Part shown: positions 54,058-64,000 of the stretch, one piece after another
How the letters are laid out: each line of letters begins with the position of its first letter
How positions within the stretch are numbered: the stretch's first letter is position 1
DNA from: Symbiodinium natans
Taxonomy: Eukaryota; Sar; Dinophyceae; Suessiales; Symbiodiniaceae
Length of the DNA: 64,000 nt
Direction: 5' to 3'
Assembly (NCBI GenBank): GCA_905221605.1
Contig: CAJNDS010001002.1
Coordinates: 580,337 to 644,336 of the forward strand
Notes under the pieces: model-generated
What the model was told of the DNA's origin: nothing
The model's input: only the letters and a program-made list of their open reading frames with translations
The model's database searches: none
Program-made: the position numbers and the translations under genes

Positions 54058-57000
54058 GAACAAGCATCCAACATGCGGTCAAGGCCTTGGGCCCTACGCT
54101 GCCGCGAGTTCCACGCACAAGCCCCTCTCTGCCCGGCCTGCGCCGTGCCGCAGCAGGTGGCTCGGAGGGGGTGTGACTTGGTTTAGGGATTGGGGGGTTT
54201 AGGGTTTAGGGTTTAGGGGTGTAGGAGTCCAGGGTTTAGCGCTTGTTGGGCTTATAAGGGCTTACGGGGTTTGTAGGTTTTGCTTGGGGCTTTTATGGAG
54301 TTTTCAGGGATTCATATCGGGTATATTCGGCTTATAAAAAACCCGAAACCCTAAACCCTAAACCCTAAATCCTAATGCTTGGTGTCTTCAGTTCATTTAC
54401 GGATGAGGGGGGCTCTTTGGATTGCCTAAAGTTTTTGGACTGGGGTTCGGAGTTTAGGGTCTGGGGTTTAGGGTTTAGGGTTTGGGGCTGAGGGCTTAGG
54501 GTTTAGCTAGGACCCAGAGTAGGCCCTTATTCCCTTTCTTTGGGGTTGGGGTTCTCACATATTCCTAGGTGACTCATGGGTCTAGCTAGGGTCTCACTTA
54601 CTTTTTGGAGACGTCCGCGCATGAGGGATGAGAGGGCGCAGGGTGGACCAGAGTAGATTTCATTCTGGCTTCAGGGTTTAGGGTTCAGGGTTTAGGGTTT
54701 AGGGTTTAAGGTTTAGGGTTCCGGGTTAAGGTATACTCTCAGCCCTGCAAGCCCGATCAAGATCCTGTAAAATCCGTAAGCCCTTGTATGTTTGGGAGTT
54801 GGGTCCTGGGTATTCATAGGTTGGCTCAGGGCCCGCGATCCCAAAACACCGTCAAGACACCATCGTGAACCCTAAAGCCTAAACCCGAAGCTCCCAACAG
54901 ACCCTATCCCTCAATCCTAAACCCTAAACCCTAAACCCTAGACCCTAGACCCTCAACCCTAAACCCTAGACCCCAATCCTTAAACCCTAAACCCTGAACC
55001 CTAAACCCCAAAACCCAAGCCCTAAGCCCAAAACCCCAGACCCTCAACCCTAAACCCTAAACCCTAAACCCTAAACCCTAAACCCTAAACCCTAAACTCT
55101 CAACCCACCCTCAAGGCGGAATGGACCCGGGAGGGCCAGTGGGTCTCGGCGTTGGCGGCCGGCGCCGCCCGCGGAGAGTTTGAGGCGGGGTCCAATGTAG
55201 GGTTCATAGTGGATTTAGGGATTTAGGGGTTTTAGGGTTTTAGGGTTTAGGGATTTAGTGATCAAGGGGCTTTAGGGGTTTAGGGTTTAGGGGTTTAGGA
55301 TTTAGGGATTCAGGGGGTTTAGGGGGGGTTTAGGGGTTTAGGATTTAGGGGGTTAAGCGGTTTAGGGTTTTAGGGTTTACAGATTTAGAAGTTTAGGGTT
55401 TTTGGAGTTTTTGGTTTAGGTTTATGGTTGAGGAGTTTATGGGAAGTTTCAAGGAAGGTTGCCAGGAGGTTCTGTTTTGACTGTTCGAATAATTTCAAGT
55501 TACAAGGGCTTGCAGATGTAGCTTTATTGTATGTTTTCGGTGAGATACCAGCACTCAAGAACCTACGATAGTGTGCAGCCTTTGGGTTTCTTCCTAGTGG
55601 TCATCTCATGTCAGGGGGTAGTGTTACCCTAACCCCCCCTCCCTCCCATCCCTTCCCTTCCCTTCCTTCCCCCCTCCCCCTCTATTCTTTCCCCGGGTTC
55701 TTCGTGGTGTTCATGGTGGATTTCGGGTTCAGGGCGAGGCTGTCGGGTTTAGGGTTCAGGGTTTAGGTTGAGGTGTGGGTTTAGGGCATCCCGTGGTGGG
55801 TTTACGGCTCAGGGTTCAGGGTTAAGGCGCTTCAGGTTTGGGGTTTCCCCTTTCCCTCTGTGGTTCATGGTGGGTCTAGGTTTTTCAGAAGGACTCTTGT
55901 GAGGTGGAGTGTTTGGGGTTGGAGCACCGTGTCTTATGCTTGGCTTTCTTCTGGCGGGTAGAATCTACAATAAGGAGCCTAGTGTTACTTTTCTAGGACG
56001 GGTTCAGAGGTCAGCCAAGTAAAGTGGTGCACTTGGTTTAGTTTTTGCTCGAGTGTTCGTTTGCAAGCGGGCCGCTGTTCAATAGTAGACCTGAAACGTG
56101 ACATTGCTTTGAGGATCTCTCCAGGAGATCGAGGAGGAGACAAGAAGGCCGGGAACTCCACCCCCACCTACAGAGTCGTCATACCTCGTTTCTATTGGAT
56201 CGAGCCACTGCCCTTGTCCAGGGCCTATGAGAGAGGTCTAGATGTTGAGCAGCCAGCGGCAAGTGATCTACCGCCCGAGCCAGCCAATATGAGTTCAACT
56301 GCTAGCTGGCCACAGGCACCAACCATGAGTCCAGATGCTAGCGCAAGCAGCTGCGCACAGGCTGCCAAGCTGGGATCCCACCGCTACTCGCAATTCTCCA
56401 GTATACGTCAACCTCGAGCGGCAGCTACGATGGAGCGAGGAGGACGCAGGGAAGCCTTCCCACTCGAACCTCCCAGGAGGTTCCCTGAGCAGAAGAAGCG
56501 ACTAAAAACCTCGCCCGACTTCGTCGTAGACCACCCCAACCCTGAAACTCACCTGAAAACCTCGACCCCAGACCCTATACCCGAACCCTAAACTGGCCCT
56601 AAACCCAAAAAAGCCCTAAACCCTAAACCCTAAACCCTGAACCCTAAACCCTAAACCCTAAACCCCTCCACCCCCCCGGTATTGCAGCACAGTTGGACTC
56701 CTTTGAGCAGAAGCCCTGAATGGTTCGGGTTCGTGTCGGGGCCTACCTCGGGGAGCTTTTCACGAACTTCCATGACAATTACCGTCCTAAGGATACGAGG
56801 CCTTTTTTTGCTTTAGAACTTCATGTGGTTTTCATGTCAGTATGATATATGTCCTTGCACAGGCAGGCCCCACAAGGGAAACCACCTACACTGCGTGGCC
56901 CACCGTCCGCAATCGTCGACATCATTCATATGCTTTGCAGGACGCAGCAACATCTACCGTTTAAGGGAGCGTAGTTTACCCTGAGCCCTAAACCCCTAAA

Positions 57001-57818
57001 CCCTAAGCCCCTAACCCCTAAACCCCTAAACCCTAAACCCCTAAACCCTAAACCCTAAACCCTAAACCCTAAACCCTAAACCCTAAACCCTAAACCCTAA
57101 ACCCTAAACCCTAAACCCTAAACCCTAAACCCTAAACCCGAACTTACTTTCAGTTCCTTACGAGCACCAGTCACTCCGCAGAGGCCGTGGTGCATCCCAG
57201 ACTCAGGGCCGCGGTGATCCAGGAACCGAGGGCTCGTCTTCTTGATGTTTAGGGTTTAGGGTTTAGGGTTTAGGGTTTAGGGTTTAGGGTTTAGGGTTTA
57301 GGGTTTAGGGTTTAGGGGGCTTCAGGGTTTTCAAGTTTGTTTTTGTTGGGCCGGGGGGGGGGAGGGGGGGTGAAAGGTTTTGGGGCTGTTGGGCTTTGGG
57401 TTTTTGGGCTTTCAGGGGTGTTGCGGGCTTAGTCTCTTGGTGGCTTTAGGGTTCTTAGGGTTTCAGGGTTTAGGGCTCTTGTCCGCGGAGTTGCTATTTG
57501 GTCTTTTTTTTAGGACTGCAGGGTGACTGGTCGTTCGGATCCAGGGTTTAGGGTTCAGGGTTTAGGGTCTAGGGACTAAGGTTTAGGGTTTAAGGTTTTT
57601 TCTTCTCAGCATTGTTGGCATTGTTGCAGAATCCCTGCTTTGACAAGCGAATGTCTTCAGACTGGATGACAATGAAGGACTGGCAGGAGGAGAAGAGGAG
57701 GAGGGCAGCGGCCCAGGCGCAGGCGCGGCCGCGCAGCGCCGTCATGAGCTGGCCCGGGCGAGGGCGCCGATCCTGGTCACCCGGGGACATGACTCTGGGT
57801 GAGCTGTCGAGGAAGTGA
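54058..57818 (+). CDS. Split gene, at least seven exons, basic C-terminus
   Basis: Exons are 54058-54156 (frame ambiguous), 54392-54458 (FTDEGGSLDCLKFLDWGSEF), 55116-55184 (WTREGQWVSALAAGAARGEF), 56688-56728, a piece from 56863 (PPSAIVDIIHMLCRTQQHLP), 57154-57246 (SAEAVVHPRLRAAVIQEPRA) and 57630-57818 (TGA at 57816-57818). The final join is clean: phase 0, donor GTTTAGGG after 57246, acceptor GTTGTTGCAG before 57630. The last exon encodes MSSDWMTMKDWQEEKRRRAA and then a basic Pro/Arg/Trp-rich tail. The phase between 56863 and 57154 is not resolved, so an exon may be missing, or two genes may have been merged. Family not recognised. Confidence 0.6.
55640..55690. repeat. CCCTTCC pyrimidine-rich patch
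   Basis: A 50-bp C/T-rich stretch of CCCTCCCTTCC variants. Confidence 0.8.
56061..56591 (+). CDS. Open frame of about 176 codons inside a gene model
   Basis: This frame stays open for 530 bp without being simple repeat, including GNSTPTYRVVIPRFYWIEPL, AYERGLDVEQPAASDLPPEP and QFSSIRQPRAAATMERGGRR. A second frame after the acceptor CTCTCCAG gives EIEEETRRPGTPPPPTESSY with a GTCTAG donor. It may be one or two exons of the surrounding 54058-57818 gene, or a remnant of a retroelement polyprotein. No catalytic motif seen. The downstream end runs into CCCTAAA repeats, so the last part of the frame is not meaningful. Confidence 0.4.
   Translation: MQAGRCSIVDLKRDIALRISPGDRGGDKKAGNSTPTYRVVIPRFYWIEPLPLSRAYERGLDVEQPAASDLPPEPANMSSTASWPQAPTMSPDASASSCAQAAKLGSHRYSQFSSIRQPRAAATMERGGRREAFPLEPPRRFPEQKKRLKTSPDFVVDHPNPETHLKTSTPDPIPEP
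57003..57138. repeat. (CCCTAAA)n tract
   Basis: About 19 C-rich units ending 15 bp before exon 57154-57246. The same exon is followed at once by a G-rich tract (57247-57315), the clearest C-rich / exon / G-rich arrangement in the window. Confidence 0.97.
57247..57315. repeat. (TTTAGGG)n tract forming a splice donor
   Basis: About 10 G-rich units. The first GTTTAGGG is the 5' splice site of the intron 57247-57629. Confidence 0.95.
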
Positions 57819-58077
57819 AAAACAGTGCGCTACATGAAACCAAAGCCCTGCAGGGCTAGGCACAAGAGCGTTCTCGTGGTTGGGCTGAACCAGCTTGGGC
57901 AGGGCTGGGGCGATTCTACATACAGGTCAGTCCTAGACCCTAAATTAAGCCCTAAATCCGGGGCAGTCCTAACCTAGAAACCCTAAGTACCCTAAATACC
58001 CTAAAAACCCTAAAGCCCGCAAACCCTAAATAACGAGCAACAGGACATGGGGACCTGTCAGGCCTGTAGCACTTCTT

Positions 58078-58290
58078 TCTACATACTTCTACAGCACATG
58101 ATATCTTCATTCTCGTGAGTATTCAATATCGATTTCAGATACTAGATATTAATATTGCATCTCAAATGCTAAAGACTATATTGCATATCATTTTCCGCAT
58201 TGCGTTTTTCATCATATGTAGTTATATATAACATTCCTGTTAGTGTATATCTATCAATATTATATATATATACACAGAGTATGAGGGCCT
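58078..58290. other. AT-rich intergenic patch
   Basis: AT-rich DNA with ATATTAATATTG and TATATATA stretches between two gene models. No exon, RNA gene or promoter motif recognised. Confidence 0.5.
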
Positions 58291-58326
58291 TAGCCGCCTG
58301 AGCCATTCCCAAACCACATCTCCGAG

Positions 58327-58565
58327 GACATGATTGGAGCCCCCGCCGTGGCTTCGGCCGCGCTGCTGGACACAAGGTGTTGGCTTTTGTGCTCACGCGC
58401 GAATCCTAAACCCTATAAACCCTAAACCCTCTAAACCCTCATAAGCCCTAAACACCCTAAACCCTATAAACCCTATAATCCCTAAGCCCTAAACCCTATG
58501 AGGCCTAAACCCTAAACCCGATCTCGCTCGCTCTCTCTCCCTCCCTCCCTCCCTCCCTCCCTCCC

Positions 58566-58635
<70 letters not shown>

Positions 58636-60306
58636 AACCCTAAACCCTAAACCCCAAGCCCTAAACCCCAAATCCTAAAGGCCCTTAAGTCGCATTTTCC
58701 CTGAGCCCTAAGAAGCCTTAGTAGCCCATGAGGGTTGGTCCACCAGGCTGGCAGACGCCGAACCGCGCGAAGCTTGGGCGACCCTGCTCCTGGGCTGTAA
58801 GTCGGCAATTATAGGGTTCAGGGTTTTCTAGGGTTTAGGGTTTAGGGTTTAGGGTTTAGGGTTTAGGGTTTAGGGTTTAGGGTTCAGGGTTTAGGGTTTA
58901 GGGTTCAGGGTTTTGGGTTTAGTCAGTTCTTTTTTGGGATTTAGGGCTTAGGGTTTAGGAGGCTCAGAATGGATGTATGGTTTAGGGCTGTAAACCCTGA
59001 ACCCTAAACCCTAAACCCTAAACCCTAACCCCTCAAAACCCTAAAAACCCGAAAATCCCTAAGCCCCAGGCCCTAAGCCCTAAACCCCGAACCCCATCCT
59101 AAACCCGATAAACCCTAAACCCTGAACCTTGAACCCTAAACCCTAAACCCTAAACCCTAAACCCTAAACCCTAAACCCTAAACCCTAAACCCTAAACCCT
59201 AAACCCTAAACCCTAAACCCTAAACCCTAAACCCTAAACCCTAAACCCTAAACCCTAACCTTAGCCTCAGGCCGAAGTTTAGAGAGCGACGGATCCCTCA
59301 GCCACCAGCGCAGGCTCTCCGACGACGATGCCATCGCCAACGAAGCGGGGAGGTGCCCTCCTTAGTGCCCCCCCAAAAGGGTTTAGGGCTTAGGGTTTAG
59401 GGTTTGGGGTTTGGGGTTCAGGGTTTAGGATTTAGGGCCTCCGAATTCCCACCCAAAGCCCTGAAAAACCCGGCTGGTTTAGGGTTTAGGGTTGAGGGTT
59501 TAGGGTTTAGGGTTTAGGGTTGCCAGCCCATGGCTCGCACTGTTTGGGGTTTCAGCTGGGCAATACACATGCATATGTGTATACAACTGCGAGCGAAACT
59601 TAAGTAACTACTTGGTTAGCGCGCCTTAGCTTGCCTGGGTGATGGCTCTGCGTGACACATTTAAATGGGAAACCTTGATGTGCCCTTTAAAACCCAACGG
59701 CCCACCCTTCAGAGCCCTTTGAAGAACGCAAGGGACCATATTCAGGGACCATGAAGCTACCCTTAGAGTAGAAGTGACTGTCAAAGGGCTTCGACTGCGC
59801 ATCACAATTAAGCAATTCAGGATCCCATGTTTGGGCTCTTCCCCAACACTCCTTCCCAGACCCCTTTGGGAGGATCCCCCTAAGGGCTCCCAAAATTCAC
59901 CCAATAGTAGTGGTAGGGTATTTTGAGGGTGTTCTAGTTTTGGGATCCTCCCACCAGAAACCCTAAACCCTAAACCATCTGGGTTCCAGGCGCGCCCTGC
60001 TGGTGTACGCGGAGGCGGTGCGGGTAATGGCCCGGTCAGTCCGGCGAGCGGAGCAACGCGTGGCCAGCGACGCCAACGTGCGGCTCAGCCCTCGACCTTT
60101 CTTGGTCCTGATGACAGAGGCTCGCTTTGGTGTAGGATGCCCGAAAGAAAACCCTAAACCTTATAAGTCCTTAAACCCAAAAAACCCTAAATCGTGTAAA
60201 CCCCATCCCACCAACCCTAACATCCCACCAACCCTAAGGCCTCTGAACCCGGAAAAGGCTGGAAGGGTGCATGCCTCCTGCGCCAGCTTCCGTGGGGACC
60301 AAATGA
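58327..60306 (+). CDS. Split gene of unknown function, at least five exons
   Basis: Exons are 58327-58376 (DMIGAPAVASAALLDT, donor GTGTTG), 58747-58796 (LADAEPREAWATLLLG, donor GTAAGT, the most canonical in the window), 59314-59352 (LSDDDAIANEAG, donor GTGCCC), 59990-60129 (ALLVYAEAVRVMARSVRRAE and NVRLSPRPFLVLMTEARFG, donor GTGTAG) and 60266-60306 (MPPAPASVGTK, TGA at 60304-60306). Phases match at 58376/58747, 59352/59990 and 60129/60266. The 58796/59314 join does not, so a small exon may be missing or the 59314 start is wrong. The Ala-rich helices suggest a mainly helical protein. No family recognised. Upstream exons probably exist. Confidence 0.65.
58526..58634. repeat. (CT)n / (CCCT)n microsatellite
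   Basis: CTCTCC and CCCTCCCT units followed by pure CT dinucleotides, in an intron of the 58327-60306 gene. Confidence 0.95.
59131..59262. repeat. (CCCTAAA)n tract
   Basis: About 19 units, C-rich, about 50 bp before exon 59314-59352. Confidence 0.97.
59690..59775. mobile_element. Hairpin element family B, partial copy
   Basis: Contains AAGGGACCATATTCAGGGAC and ends AAGCTACCCTTAGAGTA, matching the right half of family B. Confidence 0.5.
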
Positions 60307-60327
60307 ACCCTAAAAGGGCTTATGGTT

Positions 60328-60442
60328 CATAATATACCTCAGTAGGAATTAGAGTAGTTCAAGGTACAATATACCTTAGTAGGAATTATGGTAGTTCAAG
60401 GTAGAGTATACCTTAGTAGGCATCATAGTAGTGCAGGGTACA
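60328..60442. repeat. 37-bp tandem repeat, three copies
   Basis: ATATACCTTAGTAGGAATTA followed by a GTAGTTCAAGGTA-like half occurs three times at a 37-39-bp spacing, the third more diverged. It lies just downstream of a stop codon. Confidence 0.85.
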
Positions 60443-60659
60443 TGACCCCAATTTTGGGGGTTGATTTAGTCCCCCGGGTTTGGCTTGAGATTCGAGTGCG
60501 CAACGGTGTGCAACGAACCCAGCCCAGACCCCTGTGTGAGGACCCAAAATGGGAGGACCCAAAACGTAGACTGAGTAGCTGAGTGAGAACACTTTACACT
60601 TTTTGGGATACTGTAGCCCCCCTATAGAGCTGAAAGTGTACACTTTTTTGGGGCTTATG

Positions 60660-60840
60660 ATTTCAGCAACTAAGTCTTAGAACCTCACATAGTGTACCCT
60701 ACACTAGTATTAGGGTCGTTCTTCGGAACCCTAAACCCTAAACCCTAAACCCCTTAAGGGGATCTGCTTTTTGCATCCCTTAAGGGGTCTGGGAGATCCC
60801 CAAGTGTGTACCCTGCACTACTATGGGTGATTCTCAACGA
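60660..60840. repeat. Paired TGTACCCTRCACTA motifs
   Basis: GTGTACCCTACACTAGTATTAGGG and GTGTACCCTGCACTACTATGGG occur about 130 bp apart in the same orientation, with CCTTAAGGGGATC / CCCTTAAGGGGTCT segments between. Probably another short repeat family. Confidence 0.55.
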
Positions 60841-61329
60841 AACCCTTAAGCGGGATCCCTTAAACCCTCAACCCCTCAACCCCCCAAGCCCTAAACCCTC
60901 CTAAATCCCCTCAACCCTAAACCCTAAACCCTAAACCCTAAACCCTAAACCCTAAACCCTGGTTCCGGGAATCTACTTTGTGCATCCTCCCAGGGCTCCA
61001 GGAGATCCCTAAACCCCTGAAACCCCCCTTAATCCCTACATCCCTAGTTATAACTGTTTAGGGTTTAGGGTTTAGGGTTTAGGGTTTAGGGTACTTATTC
61101 ACCAGTTATAACTGTACTTAGAACCCACTTAGAAGCCCGTACCGTTATAATTGGTTAATAAGTACAATGAACTTCCAAGTAAAACCCTCAACCCTAAACC
61201 CCTAACCGGGGATTTGGGCGCGCAAGGCTGTGCAAAGAACTCTCGGTCAGCAGGTTGTGTTTTCTCTTGGCATGGTTTGGGGTCGAGGGTTAGAGTTTAG
61301 GCGTTTAGTGCCGTTGAGATTCACGTCGA

Positions 61330-61590
61330 TGTTCCTCCCGCCCACAAAAAAACTAATGAACATATTAGTACTAAAACTAGCATAGCAACAACAGTAGTAT
61401 CAAACTAAGTTCAAGAATGTACAAGATACTACAAATATACATTAATAATCTTCTAACCATATACCAATTCGACAAATAGAATTGTATTAGAATCGTAGAA
61501 TAGCCATTTAATAATACTAGTAATAATCATGAAGAATAGTGCAAGAATAATAAATATACAAATACATAAGTAAAGAAGTACATATCAAAA
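61330..61590. other. AT-rich stretch upstream of an exon
   Basis: AATAATACTAGTAATAATC-type AT-rich DNA leading to the acceptor of exon 61601. No motif recognised. Confidence 0.45.
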
Positions 61591-61600
61591 CGTTCGACAG

Positions 61601-63511
61601 CTGTCCGGCGACAGGCTGCCCTCAATGACGAAGTTCGGGCTTTGCTGGAAGGGGACGGATTGACGCCCCTCGCGCCAGTCTCAGAGCAGAAGACAGCAGG
61701 CTTGAACCCAGGGTTTAGGGTTTAGAGTTCAGGGTTTAGGGTTTAGGGTTTAAGGTCTAGGGTTTAGGGTCTAGGGTCTAGGGTTTAGGGTTTAGGGACC
61801 CAAAAGCACCAAAGCAAAAAGAGAGCGCGTCTCACAATCTAGTAGTCGGGCTTAGGGTTTTGGGATCGACCTCCTGGGGTGAAGAACCGCTCTCTCCAGC
61901 CGCGCGTTGACCCTAAACGCTAAACCCTTAACCCTAAACCCTAAACCCGAAACCCTAAACCCTAAACTCTAAACCCTAAACCTGCTCTACAACATGGAGA
62001 CTGGACAGACCTGTGCTGTGGCTATGTCATTGGGCTTCAGAAGTGTGCGTTATTTCTACGATTTGCATTTGCTCAAGAAACCCCCCCTCCGACAAAAAAA
62101 AAAAAAAAAAAAAAAACAAAACCAGAGATTATATATATATATATATATATATACGTATATATATATATATGTGTGTATATTTAACATATAAAGACGACAA
62201 CCCCTGTATTGCAATTTTTCAGGCCGAGCATTTTCATTTTTTTGGGGCGGTTCTTAAGCAAATAGTGGATTTCGGGTTTTTGGGTTCAGGGCTTAGGGTT
62301 CCGAACTATTTGTCAGGGTTGAGGGTGGCGTTTCTCCAGCCGTATAAGCCCTCCCTGGGACCCTCTTTACATACGCTTTTATGGGTTATACCTACGAAAA
62401 AGGGTAGTTACTACAAAACGGTAGGTAAAAAGAGTCTCAGGTAAACCCTGCAAACAGCGCCTTAGCGCCGTGCCCCCGCTTTTGACAAGTCCCCAAGGTC
62501 CTGTCCACTTTTGGCAGCGACGGCGTGGTGGTGCCGTCGCGCCGAAAGCAACGAGGCTGGCCCTGCGCCGCAGCAACACCCCCCCCCCCCCTCTCTCTCG
62601 CTCTCTCGCTATCTCTCCCTCTGTTTCTCAGTCTGTCTGTCTGTCTGTGTGTCTGTCTGTCTCCTCCTTCTGAAGTGGCGTCAAGGCCCCAACCAGAAAA
62701 CTTCACTCTCAGCATTCGGGCTCTCAGCCCGCCACCTGCACAAAAACCCTAAATGCCGAATCCCTGAACCCTAGGCCCTACAAACCCTAAACCCGATAAA
62801 CCCTAAACTCTAAACTCTATGACCTCAAACCCGAAAATCCCCAAAAACCTACAAAACCCTATGAACACCTACAAACCCTTTGAAACCCTCTTCAACCCTA
62901 TGAAACCCTATAAAAAACTCAATAATACCCTACAAACCCTTTAAACCCCCCTTCAACCCTAAATCCCGAATCCTCAGCCCTTCGCACGCCAGGCGAGACC
63001 GGCGCTCTCCGCGGGGATGAGCGGGATGAGGAGGTGGAGGCCGCCGCCTGCAGGGCTTCCGGCTGGAGGATTCGAGGCGTTTTTTTAGGGTTTAGGGTGT
63101 AGGGTTTAGGGTTTAGGGTTTGGGGTTTGGGGTTTAGGGTTTAGGGTTTAGGGTTTAGGATCTTTGGGCCTGTGGGGTTTGGGTTGTAGGATTTGTTTTT
63201 CTTTCGTGGCCGTGGGGTCCAGCGTTACCCTGAACACATATCGGTTCAGAAGGTTCTGGGTGCTTCGCCCAATCTTGGTTGGCACGCATGCCTTTGTCTT
63301 GCGTGGGGACCCCTTCGGCTGAATCTCAAGCCCTAAACCCTACATCCGAAGCCCTAAACTGCCCTAAACCCTAGCCCTAAACCCAAAACCCTAAACCCTG
63401 AATCCCTAAACCCTACATCCCTAAACCCTAAACCCTGGACTACAAACCCGCTGACCCTTAGTTATCCCGAAGCTGGCCTTGGAAGCTCCTCAGTTTGTGG
63501 GGAGGTGGCTT

Positions 63512-63547
<36 letters not shown>

Positions 63548-63799
63548 GCCCTCTCTGCCCTCTCTCGTTCTCTTTTTGATTTTTGTGTTTTCTCTCTCTC
63601 TCTCTCTCAAAAAACCCTAAACCCTAAACCCCAAGCCCTAAACCCCAAATCCTACAGGCCCTAAACCGCCCTAGACTGCCCTGAAGGCCCTGAAATGCCC
63701 CAAACTGTCCTACGGCAGCCGCAGAACCAGACGGAAGACCTGGAGACCATTGAGCTCTCCTGGTGGCTGAAGCGGTTTCCTCAGCTTTTGTTGTCAGAG
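61601..63799 (+). CDS. Split gene, six exons, running off the window
   Basis: Exons are 61601-61699 (QAALNDEVRALLEGDGLTPL), 62000-62042 (WTDLCCGYVIGLQ), 62518-62555 (DGVVVPSRRKQR), 62993-63076 (ETGALRGDERDEEVEAAACR), 63462-63514 (IPKLALEAPQFVGRWLQ) and 63719-63799 (PQNQTEDLETIELSWWLKRF). All five junctions keep frame (phases 1, 2, 1, 1, 0). Donors are GC after 61699, 62555 and 63076 and GT after 62042 and 63799; the donor after 63514 is not clear. The last frame also stays open without splicing to a TAG at 63887-63889. Introns carry CCCTAAA tracts, a family F hairpin and a family C hairpin. No family recognised; the 5' part is not defined. Confidence 0.75.
62058..62267. mobile_element. Hairpin element family F, copy, with poly-A and TA inside
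   Basis: CTACGATTTGCATTTGCTCAAGAA at the left pairs imperfectly with GGTTCTTAAGCAAATAGTGG at the right. A poly-A run (about 62093-62116) and (TA)n (about 62130-62172) lie inside. Confidence 0.6.
62354..62441. mobile_element. Hairpin element family C, copy 2
   Basis: CCTGGGACCCTCTTTACATAC at the left and GTAGGTAAAAAGAGTCTCAGG at the right. Confidence 0.7.
62579..62665. repeat. Poly-C, CT and (TCTG)n pyrimidine-rich repeats
   Basis: A C run of about 12, then CTCTCTCG and GTCTGTCTGTCT units just downstream of exon 62518-62555. Confidence 0.9.
63516..63609. repeat. (CT)n microsatellite
   Basis: Pure CT dinucleotides interrupted by GCGCCCTCTCTGCC, beginning immediately after exon 63462-63514. 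Its start coincides with the donor, so the exact splice site is unclear. Confidence 0.95.
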
Positions 63800-64000
63800 G
63801 TTCGACTGCAGACTCCTCCCCTTCCCTCCTCCAAAAAATGGAACGTTAAGAACGTTAAAGACACAAAAAGGAAAATAGCAAATAAGTAGCAAGCAGAATA
63901 TAAATATCGGAGTATGCAACAAATAGTGATGACAATCACAATAAGTTAAGCCGTGTTCCAGTGATTTTGTTTCGGGCTTTTCAGTTGTTCTAGGGGTTCA

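Overview
The window looks like nuclear DNA of an alveolate, most likely a dinoflagellate (Suessiales/Symbiodiniaceae-like). This is inferred, not proven. The reasons are: TTTAGGG/CCCTAAA telomere-type repeats everywhere; coding DNA cut into very small exons (about 20-190 nt); 5' splice sites that read GT, GC or GA; acceptors usually followed by G; and every convincing gene on the + strand, as in dinoflagellate unidirectional gene arrays. No rRNA, tRNA, prokaryotic gene, CRISPR array or intact transposase was seen. A 100-N assembly gap lies at 5792-5891.

Simple ORF length misleads here: the longest open frames are in simple or satellite repeats. The genes appear only when short GC-balanced islands are read as exons. 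About 60 such islands were found, and in most neighbouring pairs the codon phase left by one exon is completed by the next. They were grouped into ten partial + strand models: 1802-5177 (coiled-coil/ankyrin-like), 7266-20935 (membrane protein, with a 12-kb intron), 22517-25122, 25897-27686, 28168-33677, 34731-43011 (helical repeat-like), 44169-53446 (ARM/HEAT-like), 54058-57818, 58327-60306, and 61601 to beyond the window. Start codons are not assigned. Families are named only as resemblances.

From 5.9 kb to the end the introns are filled with degenerate telomeric repeats. Their orientation relates to the exons: introns tend to open with the G-rich strand (often G|GTTTAGGG, so the telomeric unit itself forms the donor) and close with the C-rich strand (CCCTAAAC, then AG). 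Long introns carry extra cargo. The 8215-20218 intron holds an 11.5-kb block with inverted terminal repeats, containing a roughly 2.25-kb purine-rich tandem satellite and a 2.7-kb AT-rich palindrome. The 39448-42853 intron holds a TIR/foldback element. Several families of roughly 60-140-bp hairpin (MITE-like) elements are scattered through other introns. Between 44.5 and 46.4 kb lie an AAC microsatellite, an 88-bp tandem repeat and GC-rich duplications.

The main candidate for something new is this intron architecture: telomere-sequence introns with inverted G-rich/C-rich ends, acting as splice signals or fold-back stems, in some cases with exon-intron junction sequence duplicated as if the intron had been inserted.
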